From BRH-c25 sp964574195 (lineage in GTDB: Bacteria; Bacillota; Clostridia; Lutisporales; Lutisporaceae): a DNA stretch of 11,145 bases. The notes under the pieces are model-generated. The model was given only the letters and a program-made list of their open reading frames with translations. It was not told the origin of the DNA and ran no database searches. This document shows, in pieces, positions 1 to 7,030 of this stretch. Each line of letters begins with the position of its first letter. Positions within the stretch are counted from its first letter, which is position 1. The position numbers and the translations under genes were made by a program. The stretch lies in NCBI GenBank assembly GCA_964574195.1, contig CAZNMO010000155.1:1-11145 (forward strand). Direction: 5' to 3'.

Positions 1-231
1 ATCCAGGAAGTCAAGGCAAGAGGGGCTTACGTCATCGGGCTTGCGAAGGAAGGCAACAAGGACATCGAGAGACAGGCAAACATGGTCATCTACATCCCTG
101 ACTGTATCGATGAAATCACTCCGTTGTTATCCGTAGTTCCGCTCCAAATCCTGGCTTATGACATTGCTAAGCTCAGAGGCTGTGATATTGACAAGCCAAA
201 GAATTTGGCCAAATCGGTAACGGTGGAATAA
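1..231 (+). CDS. glmS: Glutamine--fructose-6-phosphate aminotransferase (isomerizing), 3' end only
   Basis: The window opens inside this gene; 76 codons remain before the TAA at 229-231. GlmS makes glucosamine-6-phosphate from fructose-6-phosphate and glutamine, the first step of UDP-GlcNAc and cell-wall synthesis, in the cytoplasm. The visible part is the end of the second SIS (sugar isomerase) domain. It carries the near-invariant tail VPLQILAY, then LRGCDIDKPKNLAKSVTVE, so the assignment is secure despite truncation. This same 3' end is the DNA that TnsD of Tn7-like elements recognises (attTn7). A transposon-like end begins exactly 25 nt after the stop, so the gene is intact at its 3' end but its original downstream neighbour and terminator are displaced. 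No obvious terminator hairpin follows the stop before the insertion point. Confidence 0.95.
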   Translation: MQEVKARGAYVIGLAKEGNKDIERQANMVIYIPDCIDEITPLLSVVPLQILAYDIAKLRGCDIDKPKNLAKSVTVE

Positions 232-256
232 AACGTATAATAAGGAAACTTTCAAA

Positions 257-303
257 TGTTCCGAGGTAAAAAAGTCGGTAAATACCAACAAAAAAGTCTG
301 TAA
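257..303 (+). mobile_element. Tn7-like transposon end at attTn7, with two TnsB-type sites
   Basis: The sequence 5'-TGT starts at 257, exactly 25 nt after the glmS stop, where Tn7 family elements insert. Inside it are two copies of a core, AAAAAAGTCGGTAA at 268-281 and AAAAAAGTCTGTAA at 290-303. They match at 13 of 14 positions and are offset by 22 bp, the length of a TnsB binding site. The GTC of the first core lies at positions 18-20 from the tip, the same place as in the Tn7 left end as I recall it (AATAAAGTCTTAAAC). A candidate target duplication, TCAAA, precedes the tip at 252-256. No tnsABCD gene and no convincing partner end are in the window. The element could be a cargo-only or decayed transposon, or its tns genes could lie beyond the window. 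Confidence 0.7.
268..303 (+). repeat. Two direct repeats with 22-bp period (putative TnsB sites)
   Basis: The 14-bp cores at 268-281 and 290-303 differ only at the tenth base (G against T). The head-to-tail 22-bp period is typical of transposase sites in Tn7 ends. Looking for a third copy near 312 gave only a poor match. Confidence 0.75.
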
Positions 304-340
304 CAATTGAATTAATATTGTGAGTTATAACATAACTTGT

Positions 341-380
341 CATAATTATAATGCAAGTGAAAATTTGCATTATAATTGTG
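341..380. promoter_or_regulatory. 16-bp inverted repeat upstream of the defence operon
   Basis: CATAATTATAATGCAA (341-356) is the reverse complement of 365-380 except for one A/G difference that still allows G-U pairing in RNA. The gap is 8 nt. The dyad is AT-rich and has no U-run after it, so it is a poor intrinsic terminator. A protein-binding operator for the methyltransferase operon, or a site inside the transposon end, is more likely. No candidate regulator gene is beside it; the methyltransferase itself or the 100-residue protein at 6507 could be the binder, which is only inference. Confidence 0.5.
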
Positions 381-582
381 TGTATTATTTTAAGAGCATC
401 TTTATATCAACTTATGTAATTTTTATGAAGAATAGACAATTACATCATGTTAGGAAGACGTCAACTTTGGGATCGATACTTTAGATATTGTTGCTCAAAG
501 ATTTTGAAAAACCTTTGTTTTACAGAAGTGGTCGTTCAGTTATTCGGAAAAGAAGTATTAAAGGAAAAGTAAAGGTTATTAG

Positions 583-1845
583 ATGGCACGACTTAATTTT
601 AAATTTATTGATTTATTCGCAGGAATAGGCGGATTTCACCAAGCCATGAGATTTCTTGGTGGTGAATGCGTTTTAGCTTCTGAAATTGATAAAAATTGCA
701 TTGCTACATATACTGCTAATTTTAAAACGACTCGTATTGAGGGCGACGTTAGAAACATAGATCCAAAAAGTATACCTAAATTCGATGTATTGTGTGCGGG
801 GTTCCCATGCCAGCCATTTAGTAAAGCAGGTGCGCAAAAAGGGTTTGCTGATGAACATCGTGGCAACTTGTTTTATGCAATAGTTGATATTTTGGATGAA
901 CATCCTGAAGCTAAATTTATAATACTTGAGAATGTCAGAAATTTAGCAGATAAAACAGAAAACTGGGATATTATAAAAACAGAGTTAATGAGCAGAAATT
1001 TCTGCATAACTGAGACTCCGGTAATATTATCTCCATCCCAACTTGGAATACCACAAATTAGAGAACGAGTTTATATACTGGGTATTAATAATGATATTAG
1101 AAACCCAGAAATTTTGACAAACGGTTATATTCACAAGGATGACCTTCGCCTAGAAGAGTATATGAAAGAATGCAAGCCCGGTGATGCATGGACAATTCTT
1201 GAAGAAGAAGTTTCTGATGAATTCAAAATAAACGATGAACAAGAACTAATGTTATATGCATGGGAAGAATTTAGAAGGGCAACAAAAATTGGGGTAATTG
1301 GATTCCCTATATGGATTAGTTGCTTCGGACTTGATTTGGATGATGAACAACTTAAAGATTCTGTTGGGTATGAAGAGATGCCTAATTGGAAGAAGATTTT
1401 TGTTGATAAAAATAGAGCATTTTATAAAGCAAACAAAACATTTATTGATAATTGGATCATCAAATATGATATGTTAAACCGTATTAAACTTTATCAAAAG
1501 TTTGAGTGGAATTGTGGTGTAGATATTGATGATATAAGAGATGCTATCATTCAAATCCGCCAGTCAGGAATAAGAGTAAAAAGACCTACCTATTATCCCT
1601 CTCTTGTTGCAATTGTTAACACTCCAATAATATGGGATAAAAAAATGAAACATTTTAGAAGAATTACACCAAGAGAGGCAGCCAATTTACAAAGCTTTCA
1701 TAAAAGATATAAATTAATAGGTGAAGAAAAAAAAATATATCAACAACTTGGGAACTCAGTCAATGTAAAAATACTTAAAATTTTAGGAGCAAGACTCTTT
1801 GAATTTGCAAATGTTGGATGGGAGACTGAATTACAAAATGAGTAG
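583..1845 (+). CDS. DNA (cytosine-5-)-methyltransferase
   Basis: This 420-residue enzyme transfers a methyl group from S-adenosylmethionine to C5 of cytosine in a specific DNA site. The C5-MTase motifs occur in order: motif I FIDLFAGIGG (residues 8-17), motif IV GFPCQPFS with catalytic Cys76, motif VI ENV (116-118), motif VIII QIRER (158-162), motif IX RITPREAANLQ (360-370) and motif X QQLGNSV (387-393). The roughly 200 residues between VIII and IX are the target-recognition region and are longer than in minimal bacterial enzymes; the recognised site cannot be read from sequence. The start is ATG 583 with AAAGG seven bases upstream, giving the usual short lead before motif I. It is the first gene of the five-gene operon, and its stop overlaps the start of the GHKL ATPase by 8 nt. 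It probably protects host DNA or marks self for the downstream nuclease. Confidence 0.95.
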   Translation: MARLNFKFIDLFAGIGGFHQAMRFLGGECVLASEIDKNCIATYTANFKTTRIEGDVRNIDPKSIPKFDVLCAGFPCQPFSKAGAQKGFADEHRGNLFYAIVDILDEHPEAKFIILENVRNLADKTENWDIIKTELMSRNFCITETPVILSPSQLGIPQIRERVYILGINNDIRNPEILTNGYIHKDDLRLEEYMKECKPGDAWTILEEEVSDEFKINDEQELMLYAWEEFRRATKIGVIGFPIWISCFGLDLDDEQLKDSVGYEEMPNWKKIFVDKNRAFYKANKTFIDNWIIKYDMLNRIKLYQKFEWNCGVDIDDIRDAIIQIRQSGIRVKRPTYYPSLVAIVNTPIIWDKKMKHFRRITPREAANLQSFHKRYKLIGEEKKIYQQLGNSVNVKILKILGARLFEFANVGWETELQNE

Positions 1846-3427
1846 AAAAGATATTAAAATTATCGATGATGAGGAATTTGAACTAAATATTCAGCCAGAA
1901 GCAAGCATATTAAATGTATTTTCAAGATTGAGTTATAAACCGTGGTATGCTATTGCAGAGTTTGTGGATAATTCTACTCAATCATATTTAACAAATATGG
2001 AAGTATTAAATGCAGATCGCAATTTTGATAGATTAGTGGTTAAGGTTAAATATGATACAAATAGTAATACGCTAGTAGTTACCGATAATGCGTATGGCAT
2101 GGAAATTGACAAATTTATGGATGCTATTTTGCTTGATGCAAAAAATGAAACTCAAGAAGGCAGAAATGAGTTTGGAATGGGTCTTAAAACAGCCGCCTCA
2201 TGGTTCGGAAACGTATGGACTGTAACAAGTACTCAATTTGGATCATCTAATCAATATAGTGCAACAGTTGATATCCCATTGCTTAAACGAGAAGGACTAA
2301 ACTCGATTAAGATTCATAAAACATCTGCTAAGCCAAGAGAACATGGGACAACGATAGTAATATCTGATATTACTAAAAAAATTAATGCTTCAAAAACAGT
2401 AGCGAAAATTAAAGATCTTTTATCAAGTATGTATAGAAGAGATATTAATAAACGCAATATTGAAATCTGGTTCAATGATGAACCTATTGCTTTCGAAGAT
2501 TATCCGGTTCTAAGAAACTTTAGGGGTAGAGAATGGAAGAAAGATCTAGATTTTAAAGTGGATTTTGATAATAAAAGGTTCCACGTAACCGGCTTTGTCG
2601 CAATAATGGACCCAGGAAGTTTTCTTAAAGCTGGTTTTGCGTTGTTTAGGCAAGATAGAGTTGTTATCGGAGGTACAGATTCAAATTATAAACCGTCACA
2701 AATATTTGGGCAGTTACAAAGTCAACGGTCTTTGAAATTATTTGGCGAATTGAATATGAATGATTTTCCTGTAAACCAAGCAAAAGATGGTTTTGTTTGG
2801 GATGACGGACTTGAAGATGCTTTTATAGAGGAGTTAAAAAGTAATATTCAAGAATTTCTAGTCATTGCAGATTTATCAATTAAAGAGAGGGCGCAGGAAA
2901 CACAATTTTCTTCCGAAACTTCAACAGAAGTCCACAAAGAAGTCGAACTAGTAATAGACAATTTAAATGAAGAAAATCAAGTTACATGCACATCTAGTAC
3001 AAGCCTTGATATAGGAAAGGCTGACGATGGAGAAATTTCATTAACTCAAGAGTATATAGATACTATTTTAAACCAGAAGGATACGATTCAGCAAAAATTA
3101 GTTGGTACGCCCAGAACCTATAATATACCAATAAACCAGATGACAAAAAGGAAAATAATAGTTAATTGGGCACTTGGCAAGAATGATTTTTGGATTGAAT
3201 ATAAAGATGAAGTTGATGGAACTATTGATGTAATAATAAATATCGATCATCCTTTCTTTAAACCATATTCGAATGAAGAAAAGTTCAAGATTGTACTCGA
3301 AAAATTTGTTCTGGCTTTTATAATTGCAGAGCAACAGGCAAGATCCACATCGGATAAACAAGGCTATATATTAGCATCCACTATTAAAAATTACATGAAT
3401 AGTTACTTATCCAAGATGGGGGATTAA
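1838..3427 (+). CDS. GHKL-family (MutL/MORC-like) ATPase
   Basis: This 529-residue protein has the Bergerat ATP-binding fold near its N-terminus: EFVDNS (residues 41-46; catalytic Glu41, Mg-binding Asn45), DNAYGM (83-88) for the DxGxG box, EFGMGLKTAASWF (111-123) for the ATP lid, and HGTTIVISD (169-177). A later PVNQAKDGFVW (311-321) carries a lysine that may match the S5-domain lysine of MutL/MORC proteins. The C-terminal 200 residues are not recognised, and no MutL endonuclease motif (DQHA...E) is present. Such ATPases usually act as ATP-driven dimer clamps on DNA. ATG 1838 is chosen because it overlaps the methyltransferase stop (ATGAGTAG) and the family lead is short; GGGAG lies 13 nt upstream. 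In-frame TTG 1799 and ATG 1811 are alternatives with no clear ribosome site. The partners are the Z1 helicase and PD-(D/E)XK genes downstream. Confidence 0.88.
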   Translation: MSRKDIKIIDDEEFELNIQPEASILNVFSRLSYKPWYAIAEFVDNSTQSYLTNMEVLNADRNFDRLVVKVKYDTNSNTLVVTDNAYGMEIDKFMDAILLDAKNETQEGRNEFGMGLKTAASWFGNVWTVTSTQFGSSNQYSATVDIPLLKREGLNSIKIHKTSAKPREHGTTIVISDITKKINASKTVAKIKDLLSSMYRRDINKRNIEIWFNDEPIAFEDYPVLRNFRGREWKKDLDFKVDFDNKRFHVTGFVAIMDPGSFLKAGFALFRQDRVVIGGTDSNYKPSQIFGQLQSQRSLKLFGELNMNDFPVNQAKDGFVWDDGLEDAFIEELKSNIQEFLVIADLSIKERAQETQFSSETSTEVHKEVELVIDNLNEENQVTCTSSTSLDIGKADDGEISLTQEYIDTILNQKDTIQQKLVGTPRTYNIPINQMTKRKIIVNWALGKNDFWIEYKDEVDGTIDVIINIDHPFFKPYSNEEKFKIVLEKFVLAFIIAEQQARSTSDKQGYILASTIKNYMNSYLSKMGD

Positions 3428-3428
3428 T

Positions 3429-5576
3429 ATGGAAAAGTATAAAATTAAGGAACTATTTAGTGATGAGATGACAGTATATCAAGGCAAATATTTTAATCTG
3501 ATTTACGATAAGCATGTTAATTCATTTGGAATCTCGGGTGCGAACAATATTAGAGATAATATTGTGACCACGTTCTATGAAGCGCTCAAGCAGGTTAAAT
3601 CTAAGTCAAACCATAATCTGTTATTAGTTGGTAAAGTCCAATCAGGTAAAACCTCTAATCTTGAATTATTCACTGCCTTGGCTTTTGACAATAAATATAA
3701 TGTAGTTGTAATTTATGGAGGTTATGATTCCACTTTATTAGGGCAAACAACTAAAAGATTTAAAAAAACATTTAGTATCCCTGAGGATAATGAGATAAAT
3801 TATTCAGATGAATCTCCAATTGCGTTTACTTCTGATGATAGTAAACAACTTTTAGATATTGATGATCAGATTATTGATGATTTAATAAGTGCAGGCAAGC
3901 CAATATTTATTATTTCTATGAAAAGACCAGCGGCAATGAGTAAAGTGAATGATTTGCTTAACCGTATTGCCACAGATAAAATTAAAGCTTTTATAATTGA
4001 TGACGAAGGTGACCAAGCGAGTTTAAATACTAAACCTAATAAAAAAGAAGATGCTTCGGCCACTTATGCTGAAATTGTTAGAATGAAAAAACTTCTTAAT
4101 AATCCTCTCTATTTATCGGTTACTGCTACCCCACATGCGAATATTTTTCTGGACGAAATAAGTGAACTAAGACCTGAGACTATCCGATTAATAGAACCAG
4201 GAAAAGGTTATTGTGGTGCTGATTCCTATCATTTATTCGATAACAATGCTATTGTTGCTATTTCCACTGACGACCACGAAGATCTTGATAAAGGCGTTTT
4301 ACCTACGTCTATGAAAAGTTCAATTGATCATTATATAATTGCAAGCGCAATAATGCGTTTGCGAGGTTTATTAAAAAGCGATATGATTATACATTCATAT
4401 AGAGCGGTCAGTTCTCATAACGCAATATATAACTATGTGAACTCATATATCACACAGTTCAAAGATCTTATTAGTTATGGTGATTTAGAGGGTTTAGAAA
4501 CAAAATTTGAAGAACTGAGAATCAATTACCACCAATATTTTTCTGAAAATATAATAGCAGAATATCCATTTGATTCACTATATCAGGATATAAAGGAAGT
4601 AGTAAGTAGAATATATATTGTTCTTAAAAACTCAGCTGGTAAATTAACTCAATCAAATGAAGCGTTAAGAAGGCATAAGATTTATATTGGTGGAGATTTA
4701 TTACAAAGAGGTGTTACTTTCCATGATTTAGTATCCACCTATTTTACTCGTTGGGCACAGGACGGGGGTAATATGGATACAAACCTTCAACGAGCCAGAT
4801 GGTTTGGTTATCGAGATAGTTATATCGATTTATGTAAAGTTTTTACGACAGAAGATATTGCAAGAGAGTTTACAAATCTTTCAGAAACTGAAACTGATTT
4901 GTGGGAACAATTCTATTTAGTGCAAGCTGGCGAAAGAAATATTGAAGACATTTTAATACAGTCAGATAATACTAATCAAAATCCAACGAGAAAATCAGTA
5001 GTTAATGTAAAGAAGATTTCTTTTAAGAGTAGTTGGATAAAACAAAGGCTCGGTATCTTTGATGAATCACAGTTAAAATTAAATAATGATATTGTGGATA
5101 ATTTGATTCTAAATACCGAACTTAAAGAAACATCGGCGGGAAGGACCGATGGTGGTGTTTCTGCAAAATATATAATATTTAATAAATCTGAAATCAGTAT
5201 ACTAATTAAACAGATACAATCCATTTTTAATTATGAGCCATTTGAATATAAAGCATTAACCGATTTGATTGAAAGTGCCGATGAAATTCCAGTTATATTA
5301 ATGAAAGGTTTCTTTGATAAAGGTAGAGAACGTAGCTTTTATAGTGATAACAAAATATACGCCTTGCATCAAGGAGCTGATAATAAGGACAAAGAAAAAG
5401 CGTTAAATTTAGGGGATAGTTATGTTGTGGTTGATCAAGATAAATTGAATATTCAAATACATAAGATAATACCAAAGAAAAAGACAGAAGATTCCAACCC
5501 GATTTTAAGTCAATACACTCAATATATGTTTGCCATTTATGTTCCTAAAGGGAAAACTTATTTTATGAAGGGGTGA
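3429..5576 (+). CDS. Z1 domain superfamily II helicase/ATPase
   Basis: This 715-residue protein matches the Z1-type SF2 helicases that accompany GHKL ATPases in restriction-like operons. The visible motifs are Walker A GKVQSGKT (residues 68-75), Walker B DDEGD (191-195), motif III SVTATPHA (230-237), motif V GGDLLQRGVTF (421-431) and motif VI QRARWFGYR (454-462), including the Z1-style WFGYR arginine. The last 240 residues are not recognised. It should couple ATP hydrolysis to movement on or remodelling of nucleic acid. It starts one base after the ATPase stop, with a strong GGGGGA six to eleven bases upstream of ATG 3429, and ends 4 nt before the next gene, so the three genes are almost certainly cotranslated. 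All core motifs are intact, which suggests a working enzyme. Confidence 0.9.
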   Translation: MEKYKIKELFSDEMTVYQGKYFNLIYDKHVNSFGISGANNIRDNIVTTFYEALKQVKSKSNHNLLLVGKVQSGKTSNLELFTALAFDNKYNVVVIYGGYDSTLLGQTTKRFKKTFSIPEDNEINYSDESPIAFTSDDSKQLLDIDDQIIDDLISAGKPIFIISMKRPAAMSKVNDLLNRIATDKIKAFIIDDEGDQASLNTKPNKKEDASATYAEIVRMKKLLNNPLYLSVTATPHANIFLDEISELRPETIRLIEPGKGYCGADSYHLFDNNAIVAISTDDHEDLDKGVLPTSMKSSIDHYIIASAIMRLRGLLKSDMIIHSYRAVSSHNAIYNYVNSYITQFKDLISYGDLEGLETKFEELRINYHQYFSENIIAEYPFDSLYQDIKEVVSRIYIVLKNSAGKLTQSNEALRRHKIYIGGDLLQRGVTFHDLVSTYFTRWAQDGGNMDTNLQRARWFGYRDSYIDLCKVFTTEDIAREFTNLSETETDLWEQFYLVQAGERNIEDILIQSDNTNQNPTRKSVVNVKKISFKSSWIKQRLGIFDESQLKLNNDIVDNLILNTELKETSAGRTDGGVSAKYIIFNKSEISILIKQIQSIFNYEPFEYKALTDLIESADEIPVILMKGFFDKGRERSFYSDNKIYALHQGADNKDKEKALNLGDSYVVVDQDKLNIQIHKIIPKKKTEDSNPILSQYTQYMFAIYVPKGKTYFMKG

Positions 5577-5580
5577 TATT

Positions 5581-6492
5581 ATGGCTTTGAATATAATTGA
5601 TTTAATTCAACAAGTTCCTAATGATAATTCAATTTATTTAATTCATAAACTTACTGAAAGTACTGGTTTCTTCTGCCTAAATGGGAAACTGATTTATATA
5701 GTAAAAAATCTTGAAAGTTTGAAGTTTGAAAGCATTGACACTGAATACATCTCATTAAAAACTAATGTCAATATTGTTGCCGTAGTTAATCATCCTCAAT
5801 TTGAAAACGGTAATTATAATCTAGTTATGTTTAAAGGAGAAATTATTGATACGAATATCGATGCGTTCATTAGATTATGTGAATTCCACAGCCATAATAT
5901 TAATGAAATAGGATTTGTACATTTCTTTTATTCCTTAGTTAATTTGTTTCAACTCCCAAAAGAACAGCACTATAAAAATTTAATAGGACTATACGGTGAA
6001 CTAAAATTTATTGAAATGGTTTACAACACATATAATTTGAACATTGCAAATAAATGGCATCAGAATGATAATGATAAATATGATTTTGTATGCAGCAATT
6101 CGAATTTTGAAGTAAAGACAACCACTAATGATGAAAGAGTAGTTACTATTAAGCATAGCCAGATATTTAATGATGATAATAATTATCTAGTAATAGTTCA
6201 GTTGGAGAATAACAATGCCGGCGAAAGCTTAAACAGTTTAATCGATAGGCTACAAAACATTAATGATTTATCACAAAATTACTATTTTCAGTTGAACATT
6301 GAAAAAGAACGAAGCAGAATTTCAAAAAGTGATGCTGAATCGAAACTATTAAAATTAATAGAAATCAATTTATATAATAAAGACAGTATCCCCACACTAG
6401 TCAATATACCTGATTGTATCTCGGATTTAACCTATAAATATAACTGTGAAGGTCTTAAAGAAGATCAGGCCGTTGCCGACTTATTTGAATAA
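5581..6492 (+). CDS. DUF4420-like PD-(D/E)XK nuclease-fold protein
   Basis: This 303-residue protein resembles the PD-(D/E)XK (DUF4420) proteins found after Z1 genes. The nuclease-like core is a helix with GLYGELKFIE (residues 136-145, Glu140), then Asp168 in KYDFV, and FEVKT (176-180) with Glu177 and Lys179. This is the E...D-x8-ExK arrangement of restriction-endonuclease folds. The N-terminal 120 residues and the C-terminal 100 residues are not recognised. In this operon it is the only plausible DNA-cutting subunit, so cleavage of unmodified or invading DNA is inferred, not shown. GGGG lies a few bases before ATG 5581, inside the end of the Z1 gene, and the gap from the Z1 stop is 4 nt. The family link rests on motif pattern and context. 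Confidence 0.8.
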   Translation: MALNIIDLIQQVPNDNSIYLIHKLTESTGFFCLNGKLIYIVKNLESLKFESIDTEYISLKTNVNIVAVVNHPQFENGNYNLVMFKGEIIDTNIDAFIRLCEFHSHNINEIGFVHFFYSLVNLFQLPKEQHYKNLIGLYGELKFIEMVYNTYNLNIANKWHQNDNDKYDFVCSNSNFEVKTTTNDERVVTIKHSQIFNDDNNYLVIVQLENNNAGESLNSLIDRLQNINDLSQNYYFQLNIEKERSRISKSDAESKLLKLIEINLYNKDSIPTLVNIPDCISDLTYKYNCEGLKEDQAVADLFE

Positions 6493-6506
6493 AAGAGGAT
6501 AAGCAA

Positions 6507-6809
6507 ATGTTTAAAACTTATGAGTTGTTTAATCATCGAAATATGGAGGATTTAATTCCGGAAATCATGTATTATTATTTGTTTAAGGGAATGAGTCTAG
6601 TCCAAATAGAGATCAAACTCTTTAATACTGAGGAGTACAAAGGTTGGCTCAGTAAATCGCTGCTCAATTACTATGGTATTGATACTGAAAGAGAGAATAA
6701 AGGTTTATATTCCGAAAAAACAGTACCACAAGTTGTTGAAGAATTATATAAAAGTTCAAACATACATCATTTAAGAGTTGCACAATTATTAAAGAATAAA
6801 TACTTGTAA
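6507..6809 (+). CDS. Hypothetical 100-residue protein, last gene of the defence operon
   Basis: I do not recognise this protein. It starts 14 nt after the DUF4420 stop, with AGAGGA about seven bases before ATG 6507, so it is very likely in the same transcript. It has no membrane segment or signal peptide. It looks mostly helical; residues 12-60 could form a helix-turn-helix-like bundle (MEDLIPEI, then SLVQIEIKLF and WLSKSLLNYYGI), followed by a charged turn and a second helical part from about 72 (VPQVVEELY) to the end. In related MZA-type operons, as I recall, an AIPR gene of several hundred residues is part of the set; this is far too short to be one. It could be a small DNA-binding or specificity subunit, an operon regulator, or a toxin/antitoxin-like accessory. 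Confidence 0.7.
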   Translation: MFKTYELFNHRNMEDLIPEIMYYYLFKGMSLVQIEIKLFNTEEYKGWLSKSLLNYYGIDTERENKGLYSEKTVPQVVEELYKSSNIHHLRVAQLLKNKYL

Positions 6810-6858
6810 AAATAGAAACGATATTTATTCTTACTCAAAATTTTAACTACTTTTGCTA

Positions 6859-6995
6859 TTGACATCTTTTATCTTATAGTTTAATCCTTAGAAATTAATA
6901 GTAGAAATCTGATTGTTCTTAGCAAAAGGGGAAGCGGGAAGTCCTTCTAATCCAAAAGCAAAAATTATGAAACGCTCTCCGAGCGTTTTTTACTT
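6859..6995 (+). ncRNA. Possible small RNA: orphan promoter followed by terminator
   Basis: TTGACA (6859-6864) is followed after 17 nt by a weak -10, TAATCC (6882-6887). About 100 nt later an intrinsic terminator ends at 6991. No credible reading frame lies between them. The stretch contains a purine-rich segment (AAAAGGGGAAGCGGGAAG, near 6924-6941). This could be a short noncoding transcript of about 100 nt, but the -10 is poor and the region may simply be the operon's 3' trailer. Confidence 0.25.
6971..6991 (+). terminator. Intrinsic terminator after the defence operon
   Basis: AACGCTC (6971-6977) pairs perfectly with GAGCGTT (6981-6987) around a TCC loop, and a run of T follows. It lies 160 nt after the last operon gene. 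On the minus strand the same hairpin is followed by a T-rich but broken stretch, so it may also end the convergent tetR transcript. If the island was inserted, this could be the displaced original glmS terminator; that is speculation. Confidence 0.8.
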
Positions 6996-7030
6996 TTTAT
7001 TTTAATAAAAAATGCGGTTTTTTCTCGAGC

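Larger units (their letters stand above)
232..582. other. Intergenic region between glmS and the methyltransferase: Tn7-like end, dyad, probable operon promoter
   Basis: This 351-nt AT-rich stretch has no convincing gene. It holds, in order, a 25-nt attTn7-like spacer (232-256), a transposon-like end with two repeats (257-303), a 16-bp inverted repeat (341-380), and about 200 nt up to the methyltransferase start. The operon promoter must lie here or in read-through from glmS. TATAAT hexamers occur at 347-352 and 371-376, inside the dyad arms, but neither has a good -35 box at normal spacing, so no promoter is assigned. A 41-codon open frame at 447-572 lacks a ribosome site and is not called. 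Confidence 0.7.

Noticed and set aside
447..572. 41-codon open frame (starting MLGRRQLWDRYF) ending 10 nt before the methyltransferase
   Set aside because: It has no ribosome site, resembles no known controller protein, and such length is common by chance. It may be worth revisiting if conserved upstream of related operons.
6842..6864. Possible partner end of the Tn7-like element: reads inward from ACA at 6862-6864 with TTAACTACTTTT resembling a reversed TnsB core
   Set aside because: The match is partial, there is no second copy at 22 bp, and the flanking TCTTT does not match the TCAAA beside the glmS-side tip. In this AT-rich DNA it may be chance, and the ACA is also part of a TTGACA box.
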